Shown: piece after piece, positions 34,367 to 41,866 of the stretch
Layout of the letters: each line of letters begins with the position of its first letter
How positions within the stretch are numbered: position 1 is the stretch's first letter
DNA from: JAADEM01 sp965371855
GTDB lineage: Bacteria; Bacteroidota; Bacteroidia; Bacteroidales; Marinilabiliaceae
Direction: 5' to 3'
DNA length: 42,909 nucleotides
NCBI GenBank assembly: GCA_965371855.1
Contig: CBDUZZ010000038.1
Location: forward strand, 1-42,909
The notes under the pieces: model-generated
The model's database searches: none
What the model saw: the letters and a program-made list of their open reading frames with translations, nothing else
Told to the model about the DNA's origin: nothing
Made by a program: the position numbers and the translations under genes

Positions 34367-34882
34367 ATGTACATTACCGGAACCCACATCAACTACTATT
34401 TTGTTTGCCACCGCAAACTATGGCTCTTTGCTAACTCCATACAAATGGAGCATACCAGCGATACAGTTTATGAGGGTAAATTGATACATGAAATCACATA
34501 TCCCCAACGCTCTGCTAAATATGAAGAAATTGCTATAGAAGGAATAAAGATTGATTTTTACGATGCTAAAAACAAAGTGATTCATGAAATAAAAAAATCT
34601 TCTAAACTGCATCATGCCCATATATGGCAACTTAAATACTATATTTATGTATTAGAGCAAACTGGTATTGAGGGAGTAACCGGCATTTTGGAATACCCCA
34701 AAGAGCGTAAAACGGAAGAGGTGTATTTAAGTCAGACAGACAGAGAAAAAATCATTGATATTAAAGATGAAATAAGTTTACTAATTAATTCTGAAAATTG
34801 CCCTTCGGCAATCAATAGTGCCAGATGTAAAAAGTGTTCCTATTTTGATTTTTGTTACGTTTCTGAAACTGAAGAAAAATGA
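34367..34882 (+). CDS. cas4: CRISPR adaptation nuclease Cas4
   Basis: A 171-residue RecB-like exonuclease. The start at 34367 (MYITGTHINYYFVCHRKLWL) is the family N-terminus; the frame is open upstream only because it runs through the transposase end. Four Fe-S cysteines are visible: Cys14 in FVCHRKLW, and Cys145, Cys154 and Cys157 or Cys163 in CPSAINSARCKKC and the following FDFCYV. The nuclease core has the EIK motif in VIHEIKKSSKL and the QLKYYIYVLE helix. Cas4 trims pre-spacers and enforces PAM and orientation. Its last four bases (ATGA) overlap the start of cas1, so these two are translationally coupled. Confidence 0.93.
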   Translation: MYITGTHINYYFVCHRKLWLFANSIQMEHTSDTVYEGKLIHEITYPQRSAKYEEIAIEGIKIDFYDAKNKVIHEIKKSSKLHHAHIWQLKYYIYVLEQTGIEGVTGILEYPKERKTEEVYLSQTDREKIIDIKDEISLLINSENCPSAINSARCKKCSYFDFCYVSETEEK

Positions 34883-35883
34883 AAAAAACATATTATCTTT
34901 TTAATCCCGGTCGTTTATCACGAAAAGACAACACTCTGAAATTTACACCTGTAGATGAAGTTGGCAACGATCAAAAGCCCCGTTATCTTCCTGTTGAAAA
35001 TGTAGATGAACTTTATGCATTTGGGTCTTTAGATGCCAATTCAGCACTATATAATTTTCTTGGAAAGAATCAAATAGCTATTCACTTTTTCGATTACCAC
35101 GAAAACTATACAGGATCATTTACCCCCAAAGACGGGCTTCTTTCAGGCAAATTGCTTATTGAACAGGTAAAAGCCAACCAATCGAAAAAGCAACGAATTA
35201 AGTTAGCACAACAAATACTTGAAGGTGCTGCCTATAATATGCTTAAAAACCTAAAATACTATAACAGCAGAGGCAAGGATATGATTCCTATAATTGAAAA
35301 AATTGAGAATTTATCCGGAAAAATTTCTTCAACCCATGCCATAGATGAGCTGATGGGCATTGAAGGTAATATACGTAAAAACTACTACGAAGCATTTGAA
35401 CTTATTATTAATAATTTTAGTATGGATGGACGTAGCTATCGCCCACCTCAAAACGAGGTAAATGCTTTAATTTCGTTTGGTAATATGATGTGCTACTCCC
35501 AGTGTTTGCGTGCTATACATCAAACACAACTCAACCCAACCATAAGTTATCTGCATCAACCGGGTGAAAGACGCTATTCATTAGCACTGGATTTAGCCGA
35601 AATTTTTAAACCAATATTAGTAGACAGGGTAATATTCAAAGTACTAAACAAAAAAATGATACAAACTCATCATTTCGAAGAATCCCTGAATCGGGTGATC
35701 CTAAAAGAAAATGGGAAAAAAACATTTGTTAAAGCCTTTGAAGATAGGTTATTGGAGACTATAAAACATCGCACTCTCAATCGTAGTGTAAGCTATAAGC
35801 ACCTTATAAAATTAGAATGCTATAAATTACAAAAACATCTTTTGAATATTGAAGATTATAAACCTTTAAAGATATGGTGGTGA
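34879..35883 (+). CDS. cas1: CRISPR integrase Cas1
   Basis: A 334-residue Cas1 of the type I-B group. The N-terminal beta domain starts KKTYYLFNPGRLSRKDNTL. The metal-binding triad is visible as Glu in LMGIEGNIRKNYY (about residue 161), His in TISYLHQPGERR (about 226), and the acidic segment LDLAEIFKPILVDR (about 236-249). Cas1 with Cas2 inserts new spacers at the leader end. It overlaps cas4 by four bases and precedes cas2 by 37 bases. All key residues appear intact, so acquisition is probably functional, in agreement with the paired variant spacers in the array. Confidence 0.96.
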   Translation: MKKTYYLFNPGRLSRKDNTLKFTPVDEVGNDQKPRYLPVENVDELYAFGSLDANSALYNFLGKNQIAIHFFDYHENYTGSFTPKDGLLSGKLLIEQVKANQSKKQRIKLAQQILEGAAYNMLKNLKYYNSRGKDMIPIIEKIENLSGKISSTHAIDELMGIEGNIRKNYYEAFELIINNFSMDGRSYRPPQNEVNALISFGNMMCYSQCLRAIHQTQLNPTISYLHQPGERRYSLALDLAEIFKPILVDRVIFKVLNKKMIQTHHFEESLNRVILKENGKKTFVKAFEDRLLETIKHRTLNRSVSYKHLIKLECYKLQKHLLNIEDYKPLKIWW

Positions 35884-35920
35884 GTAGAGTGAAAGAAAAC
35901 AATTATTAAACCATAAAAAT

Positions 35921-36181
35921 ATGTATGTTATTGCTGTATATGACATTGGTGAAAAGCGAGTAGTTAAAATGCTTAAATTGTGCCGTAGATACTTAAACTG
36001 GATTCAAAACTCCGTTTTTGAAGGCGAACTTACTGAAGCTCGGCTAAAAGCTTTAAAGAATGAAGCCAATGCTATTATGGAAAAGCAAGACAGTTTGATT
36101 ATTTTTAAAGCCCGACAAGAGAAATGGTTAGAAAAAGAGGTTATTGGAGAAGAGAGAGCTGAAATTGACAATTTCATATAA
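35921..36181 (+). CDS. cas2: CRISPR adaptation protein Cas2
   Basis: An 86-residue ferredoxin-fold protein with the Cas2 start MYVIAVYDIGEKRVVKMLKL, the conserved aspartate at residue 8, and the following WIQNSVFEGELT strand typical of the family. It forms a dimer that bridges two Cas1 dimers in the integrase. It is the last cas gene, 225 bases before the first repeat. The C-terminus (EERAEIDNFI) is standard in length. Confidence 0.95.
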   Translation: MYVIAVYDIGEKRVVKMLKLCRRYLNWIQNSVFEGELTEARLKALKNEANAIMEKQDSLIIFKARQEKWLEKEVIGEERAEIDNFI

Positions 36182-36406
36182 AAAAGTTGTCGATTTGATT
36201 TTATTAACGCACTAAATGAATAAACTCATTAAACTATCTGCATCTGAACGCTCTTTGACATACTGTAACTAAACTAATTAAAAAGAGTTGTCGAATCCCC
36301 GGGAATAATCAGTTATTGTACATCGACAACTTTATTCAGAAAAAATAAAGTAATTAATACTTGCTATCCCACTAAAAACGGATATTTTTATAGCCGAAAG
36401 CAACGG
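36182..36406 (+). promoter_or_regulatory. CRISPR leader
   Basis: The 225-base A+T-rich stretch between cas2 and the first repeat. The motif AGTTGTCGA occurs at 36185-36193 and 36286-36294 in direct orientation, and inverted as TCGACAACT at 36323-36331. The first copy pairs with the inverted one over 12 bases (AAAGTTGTCGAT at 36183-36194, ATCGACAACTTT at 36322-36333). The second and third could form a 9-base stem. TTGACA lies at 36255-36260. The repeat end ATTGAAAT predicts transcription from this side, so the array promoter should be here. Confidence 0.7.
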
Positions 36407-38546
36407 CTTCTAATCGCACCATACTGGAATTGAAATTGTTGTGGTAGATGGTATTAATATTTCTTACGAGTCTTCTAATCGCACCATACTGGAATTGAAA
36501 TATTGAAAAAGAGCAAGTAATAGGGAAGATACAGTCCTTCTAATCGCACCATACTGGAATTGAAATATTTTAGGACAAGACGGCAATGATTTATTAGCCG
36601 TTGTCTTCTAATCGCACCATACTGGAATTGAAATGAAAATAAGGAGATACTGATGTCTATACTAGAACGCACTTCTAATCGCACCATACTGGAATTGAAA
36701 TATGTTATGGGTAGTGCTTTTAAACCTAAAATTGTAACTTCTAATCGCACCATACTGGAATTGAAATATAATTAAATGTAGATTGCTCATATATCTTCGT
36801 AGCTTCTAATCGCACCATACTGGAATTGAAATAAAAGAGGCGGCAAGCAAAGGCAATTGGGTTTTGACTTCTAATCGCACCATACTGGAATTGAAATGAT
36901 GGAGAGACGGTCCTAATCATGGAGGACGATGTACTTCTAATCGCACCATACTGGAATTGAAATAGGCTTCAAGAGCTTCCTCGTATTGCTCTCCTGTCAT
37001 TCTTCTAATCGCACCATACTGGAATTGAAATAAGGAGAACGGCAATTCCTCCCATCCACGCCAAAAGGCTTCTAATCGCACCATACTGGAATTGAAATAA
37101 AAGAAACGGCAAGCAAAGGCAATTGGGTTTTGATTCTTCTAATCGCACCATACTGGAATTGAAATTTGTTACATTAATGGTATTCCGATTATTGAGGCTC
37201 TTCTAATCGCACCATACTGGAATTGAAATATGTAGAATCAGAATTAGAGGCAACTCTATTGTTTAGCTTCTAATCGCACCATACTGGAATTGAAATAAAT
37301 TGGAATGAAGTGTTATAATTCATTCTACTTTCTTCTAATCGCACCATACTGGAATTGAAATGATATGATGGATCGAATGGAGATAGTGGGTAGAAGTCTT
37401 CTAATCGCACCATACTGGAATTGAAATTTTGCTTATTGTCTCTTAAAAAGTCAGGTTGTATGACTTCTAATCGCACCATACTGGAATTGAAATACGTTAT
37501 ACCTACTATACTCTGCGGCATACTTCTCTCTTCTAATCGCACCATACTGGAATTGAAATGAGGCTCGGTGTTGGGGCCTAATGGAGCGTTTGTACTTCTA
37601 ATCGCACCATACTGGAATTGAAATGATATGAAGGATCGAATGGAGATAGAGGGTAGAAGTACTTCTAATCGCACCATACTGGAATTGAAATTACGCAGAG
37701 GCAACGGAAGGCGTATCGCTACCTTTCTTCTAATCGCACCATACTGGAATTGAAATAATCATAATAATTATCAGGTTTGTCTTTCATAAACTCTTCTAAT
37801 CGCACCATACTGGAATTGAAATATATTGAATAAGTCTATCGGCTGCTCAAGCTTCCTCTTCTAATCGCACCATACTGGAATTGAAATAATTTAAAGGCCG
37901 CAGTATCCGGTTTTACTTCAAGCTTCTAATCGCACCATACTGGAATTGAAATATAGGACCCGGTACTACAGCAATCATCCCGGCGTATCTTCTAATCGCA
38001 CCATACTGGAATTGAAATAAGTAAAGTGAAAAAGGAAAAACAATCCGAATTTCCTTCTAATCGCACCATACTGGAATTGAAATAGTATTGCAAGTTACAT
38101 AACATCTGGGGCAAGGATTCTTCTAATCGCACCATACTGGAATTGAAATAGGCCTGTAACAACTCCTTTGTCTCTTCTGTAATGTCTTCTAATCGCACCA
38201 TACTGGAATTGAAATCGACTATTCAGTCCTTTACTATCCTACTCAATCACTTCTAATCGCACCATACTGGAATTGAAATATGTTTGTAATCTTATTAGCA
38301 AGGTTTGACCAATCGCTTCTAATCGCACCATACTGGAATTGAAATAGCCTAAAATTGAAAGACTTTATGAAATTTCATCTTGCTTCTAATCGCACCATAC
38401 TGGAATTGAAATGTATTATGTAGTGGAAGAGTGAATTCTTCGTCTGTTCCTTCTAATCGCACCATACTGGAATTGAAATCGCCAAAAACTACGCATAACG
38501 GTTAGTGTATGAAATGCTTCTAATCGCACCATACTGGAATTGAAAT
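36407..38546 (+). CRISPR. CRISPR array, 33 repeats and 32 spacers
   Basis: The repeat is 30 bases long, beginning CTTCTAATCGCACC and ending ATACTGGAATTGAAAT. I counted 33 copies, starting at 36407, 36472, 36537 and so on to 38517, and all look identical, including the last. Spacers are 34-38 bases. The 3' end ATTGAAAT is the usual type I-B-like handle, so crRNAs are read on the plus strand away from the cas genes. Spacers 7 and 11 are near-duplicates, as are 15 and 19. Minus-strand open frames with the repeated peptide FNSSMVRLE are translations of the repeat and are not genes. Confidence 0.98.
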
Positions 38547-38753
38547 TATCATATTCCCATACGTTATGTGGCAGCTTGGAATGATGGAGATATAAAGGTC
38601 AAGGATGATACCATTATAGTTGCATTTTATGGCTCATCTGATTACATTAAAAAAGATGAGTACATCAATTTGCCGGCTAAGTTGATACAGAATGGTATTG
38701 ACTCACATATTCCGTGGTTATACAATTACAAACTTGACTTTAGGTTCAAATAG
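38547..38753 (+). pseudogene. C-terminal gene remnant fused to the array end
   Basis: Directly after the last repeat an open frame without an ATG reads YHIPIRYVAAWNDGDIKV and on through TIIVAFYGSSDYIKKDEYIN to DFRFK and a stop at 38753. Composition is that of a folded soluble protein, about 68 residues long. It starts at the exact repeat boundary, so the distal array end and this gene's 5' part were probably lost in one deletion or recombination. The family is not recognised. The next 200 bases (38754-38960) hold nothing that I can identify. Confidence 0.45.
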
Positions 38754-38963
38754 TGTAAGGTCTACTCCCATAATAAAATCGTTGAATTCACATCGGGGAA
38801 ACCGACCACAATCTCACTTGCTTATGGGTAATGATTGGTTTTTGTTAGGAGTGTTTTAGTTTTCCCGTTAGATGTTATCAATGTTGTGAGTTCTCCTGTT
38901 TTACATATCAGACATATATGATATTAGGCAACATAAAATCGGCAGAAGTTAATCTTTTATACA

Positions 38964-38995
38964 TTTGGACAATTCAAATTAAGTACCTATATTTG
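38964..38995 (+). promoter_or_regulatory. Promoter of the toxin-antitoxin operon
   Basis: TTTG at 38964-38967 and TATATTTG at 38988-38995, 20 bases apart, match the Bacteroidota -33 (TTTG) and -7 (TAnnTTTG) boxes. Transcription would start near 39002, which supports the antitoxin start at 39026 rather than an in-frame start further upstream. Confidence 0.65.
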
Positions 38996-39025
38996 TACTT
39001 TAATGATTACTTAAAATTAAAAATT

Positions 39026-39280
39026 ATGATAGCTGCAAATTACACAGAATTTAGAACCAAATTGAAGAGTTTCCTTGATGCTGTAGAAGCTAATAATGAA
39101 ACATTAATCATTAAGCGTGGATCAGGGAAAGGAACAGTAATGATTTCTTTAGATGAATACAATTCAATTATGGAAACAGTTCATTTATTAAGTTCCAAGG
39201 CAAACGCTGATCGATTGTATGAATCAATTAGTCAAATGAAAGAAGGAAATATTATTACTAAAAATCTAATTGAAGAATAA
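39026..39280 (+). CDS. YefM/Phd-type antitoxin
   Basis: An 84-residue antitoxin. The start at 39026 (MIAANYTEFRTKLKSFLDAV) follows the promoter closely. The N-terminal half is the Phd/YefM DNA-binding fold with the signature ETLIIKRGSGKGTVMISLDEYNSIMET. The C-terminal tail (about residues 55-84) is the flexible part that wraps the toxin. Its stop codon shares one base with the toxin start (TAATG), the common coupling of such pairs. It would bind the toxin and repress its own promoter at 38964-38995. Confidence 0.93.
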   Translation: MIAANYTEFRTKLKSFLDAVEANNETLIIKRGSGKGTVMISLDEYNSIMETVHLLSSKANADRLYESISQMKEGNIITKNLIEE

Positions 39281-39540
39281 TGAAAATAATATTTTCAAAA
39301 ATTTCTTGGGAAGATTATACATCATGGTTGCATGAAGATAAAAAGATGCTAAAGAAAATAAATAACTTAATAAAAGACATTCAAAGAAATCCTTATGAAG
39401 GAATAGGAAAGCCTGAACCATTAAAATACGATTTGTCTGGATATTGGTCTCGCCGAATAGATAGAGAGCATAGATTGGTTTATCAAGTTGATGAAAATAA
39501 AATTCGGATTTATAGTTGTAAGTATCACTATGATAAGTAG
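39280..39540 (+). CDS. yoeB: YoeB-family mRNA interferase toxin
   Basis: An 86-residue RelE-fold toxin of the Txe/YoeB group: SWEDYTSWLHEDKKMLKKIN at the start, the catalytic glutamate in IGKPEPLKYDLSGYWSRRID, and the conserved end YSCKYHYD, with the His-Tyr pair. YoeB cuts mRNA at the ribosomal A site during translation initiation. Every key residue is present, so the toxin should be active. It overlaps the antitoxin gene by one base. The pair is next to a CRISPR array end and gene remnants, a typical accessory location. Confidence 0.95.
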   Translation: MKIIFSKISWEDYTSWLHEDKKMLKKINNLIKDIQRNPYEGIGKPEPLKYDLSGYWSRRIDREHRLVYQVDENKIRIYSCKYHYDK

Positions 39541-39569
39541 CATTTGGGTTGCCTAACTGCTAAACAACT

Positions 39570-39775
39570 TTATACCTTGCAAAAGAGGCTGCTAAAAACA
39601 GGAACTTAATTGTCATCAATGGCTCTGAGATTACCCGCTCAATACCTTTTAAAAAAAGGTCTGATTAACGGAATCGAAGTCGTGAAGAATGTTTCTTATT
39701 CCGATGAGGCGTTGCAAATTGCCTTAGATTACAATCTTACCATTATGGGAACATCAGATATACATGGCAAAATTC
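39570..39775 (+). pseudogene. PHP-domain phosphoesterase remnant
   Basis: Two pieces of a PHP-family metal-dependent phosphoesterase are visible in different frames. The first, 39570-39632, reads LAKEAAKNRNLIVINGSEITRS. The second, about 39646-39770, reads LLKKGLINGIEVVKN, then ALQIALDYNLTIMGTSDIHG with the metal-binding SDIH. In intact relatives roughly 60 residues separate these pieces, and the N- and C-terminal parts are also missing. The gene runs straight into the end of the ROK pseudogene at about 39768-39776. It is not functional. Confidence 0.75.
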
Positions 39776-40017
39776 TTCATCCCCCCCCTGGCACCACCGT
39801 ATATCATCTCCCCTATTGCAGCTGCATTCGCATCATTAGTTAATGCAATTGATTCAACATGTGAAAAATGTTTTTTCAGCATTTCTACAAAAGGCACCAC
39901 ACCCTTAAACGACAAATTTGGAGCCTGCTCGATAGTTCCGTTATAATAGTTTCCGTTAACAATTCCAATTGCTGTATTAGTTCCACCTATATCTACACCT
40001 ACAGTTACTTTTTTCAT
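39754..40017 (-). pseudogene. ROK-family sugar kinase remnant
   Basis: The N-terminus MKKVTVGVDIGGTNTAIGIV is a ROK glucokinase phosphate-binding start. It jumps directly to NGNYYNGTIEQAPNLSFKG, which in intact ROK kinases comes some 60 residues later after GIGIGAP, so an in-frame internal deletion has removed the part between. It then continues to ALTNDANAAAIGEMIYGG and ends at KNFAMYI, where the GTGLGxG and zinc-binding parts should follow. The frame is open for 87 codons, but the protein cannot be an active kinase. It abuts the PHP remnant. Confidence 0.8.
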
Positions 40018-40098
40018 ATTTTTTGTATTTATTGATTATATATTCTCCAAAAATAGAAATAAAGATTTACAAAATCGTTATATGACATCCTCCAGTAA

Positions 40099-41505
40099 TT
40101 AAAAATAACCCGACCCGTCCCAACAATGTGTGCACAACTTTTCCTTTGGCAGTCCAATTGCTTCAATTAGATCATTCAGGTTTTGAAATTTTAATGAAGT
40201 GAGCCCAAGATTTTTTCGAATTCTTTCAACCATGGCTTTGTACTTATCTGTTTCCGGGTCAGAGTATTCAGACAAGTCAACATCTTCGGTACCTTCTAAC
40301 TGACTGATTGCTGTGCGTGTCGCCAATTCCAATGTTTTCCTCGAACGCGAGAAATTCAGATATTCGCAAGGGTACGTAAGAGGAGGACAAGCAATTCGCA
40401 TGTGTACCTCTTTAATTCCTTCGGCATGTAAATCGCGAGTATTATCTTTAAGTTGTGTGCCCCTTACAATCGAATCATCAAGAAAAACGCCTACTTTATC
40501 TTTTATTAATGCCGGGTTCGGTATCAATTTCATTTTTGCAACCAGAACACGCATCTCCTGATTTTGCGGCATAAAGCTACGTGGCCACGTTGGAGTGTAT
40601 TTCGCATAAGGCCTCATGTACGAAATTTTTCGTTCGTTACTGTAACCAATGGCATGACCAATTCCAGAGTCAGGAATTCCTGCAACAAAATCGGCATCAA
40701 CATCATCGTTTTTTGCCAAAGCAGCTCCACAGCGGTAACGCACTTCGTCAACATTAATACCTTCGTAATACGATGGCGGATAACCATAATAAACCCATAA
40801 AAAAGCACAAATCTGCATCTTCTTATTTGGTTTGCGCAGTTGAACAATCCCATCGGCAGTAACCCGAACAATTTCCCCCGGACCAAGATATTTGTCAATT
40901 TTAAAATTCAAATTTGCAAAAGCACAACTTTCAGATGCTGCTGCAAAACCATCGCCATTTTTACCAATAATAATAGGAGTACGTCCCAGTTTATCGCGGG
41001 ATACAATAATCTCTTTTTCGGTAAGAATTAAAATCGAACATGCTCCTTTTATTTTTTTATACACATTTTCAATACCGTCAACAAAATCCTTCCCTTCGGC
41101 AATTAGCATGGCAATCAACTCGGTTGGATTTACGCTCCCCTGACTTGTTTCTGCAAAAGTACGGTGTTTGTTCAAAAACTCAACTTCAAGCTCTTCGGCG
41201 TTGTTAATTTTACTTACCGTTACAATTGCAAATTTTCCCAAATGCGAATTCGCAACAATTGGCTGTGCCTCTGTATCACTAATAATTCCAATTCCACTGT
41301 TGCCCTCGAAAGAGTTAATATCGTTCTCAAATTTATTCCTGAAATAGCCGTCTTCAAGACTATGGATTGCACGTTGAAAGCCATCTTTGTTATTATAAAA
41401 TGCCAGGCCTGCCCTTTTTGTGCCAAGGTGAGAATGGTAATCAGTCCCATAAAATACATTCGTAACACAATCAGTTTTTGAAATACTGCCAAAGAATCCG
41501 CTCAT
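40099..41505 (-). CDS. PurF-like amidophosphoribosyltransferase paralogue lacking the catalytic cysteine
   Basis: A 468-residue protein with the two-domain PurF layout. The N-terminal Ntn-hydrolase domain begins MSGFFG, where active PurF has MCGI or a propeptide followed by CG, so the glutaminase nucleophile is replaced by serine; the usual HRGQ is HLGTKRAG. The phosphoribosyltransferase domain is well kept, including ADFVAGIPDSG and the PRPP loop VGVFLDDSIVRGTQ (about residues 354-367). The four Fe-S ligands of Bacillus PurF appear to be kept, in ICAFLWVYYG, TYPCEYL and CTHC near the C-terminus. It may use ammonia, or do something else. Similar paralogues exist elsewhere in Bacteroidota. It stands alone. 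Confidence 0.85.
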   Translation of the reverse strand: MSGFFGSISKTDCVTNVFYGTDYHSHLGTKRAGLAFYNNKDGFQRAIHSLEDGYFRNKFENDINSFEGNSGIGIISDTEAQPIVANSHLGKFAIVTVSKINNAEELEVEFLNKHRTFAETSQGSVNPTELIAMLIAEGKDFVDGIENVYKKIKGACSILILTEKEIIVSRDKLGRTPIIIGKNGDGFAAASESCAFANLNFKIDKYLGPGEIVRVTADGIVQLRKPNKKMQICAFLWVYYGYPPSYYEGINVDEVRYRCGAALAKNDDVDADFVAGIPDSGIGHAIGYSNERKISYMRPYAKYTPTWPRSFMPQNQEMRVLVAKMKLIPNPALIKDKVGVFLDDSIVRGTQLKDNTRDLHAEGIKEVHMRIACPPLTYPCEYLNFSRSRKTLELATRTAISQLEGTEDVDLSEYSDPETDKYKAMVERIRKNLGLTSLKFQNLNDLIEAIGLPKEKLCTHCWDGSGYF

Positions 41506-41866
41506 AGTTTTTAGGTTTATATTGATTTTTCAGAAAAATATCAGTTTTTCTCCTTTCCGTGCAGATTTTCTTACATTCTTTATTAACAAACTTTAAACAA
41601 AATTGAACTAATAATTTTTAGGCAAACCCATGTCTTGTCCTGAAATAGGTCAGTGTGTGTCTGCAAATTCGGGTGGTTTTCCTTTGCACTCTGATAATAG
41701 TACAATAAATAATAACATCACTATGAATCATTGGGGCTAATACCATAAATAATCCATTAGACAATTTTAAGTTTAAAAATTAATTGTTAGTTTTGATATA
41801 TGCAAAATAAACCGAATGAACTCGGTTTATATATACGATGTGTGGCATAAAAACAAAGATTAGTAA
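41506..41866. other. Gene-free spacer with one hairpin
   Basis: 361 bases between the PurF-like gene and the broken membrane-protein gene. It carries the PurF-like gene's promoter region and a hairpin at 41808-41829 (TAAACCGA, six bases, TCGGTTTA). A stretch at about 41630-41660 (CTTGTCCTGAAATAGGTCAG) resembles insertion-sequence ends in style, but I cannot support that. No gene is visible. Confidence 0.5.

Noticed and set aside
36475..38201. Minus-strand open frames with the repeated peptide FNSSMVRLE
   Set aside because: They are translations of the CRISPR repeat and change with each spacer; no gene is present.
38480..38516. Spacer 32 as a self-targeting spacer
   Set aside because: Its words (CGCATAACGGTTAGTGTATG) reminded me of Bacteroidota intergenic sequences, but there is no match in this window and I cannot search the genome.
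38918..39025. Longer N-terminus for the antitoxin
   Set aside because: The upstream in-frame ATG precedes the promoter boxes, and the YefM fold begins at the ATG at 39026.
41630..41660. Insertion-sequence end in the spacer upstream of the broken membrane gene
   Set aside because: The resemblance is only to a style of sequence; there is no second end, no duplication and no transposase fragment.
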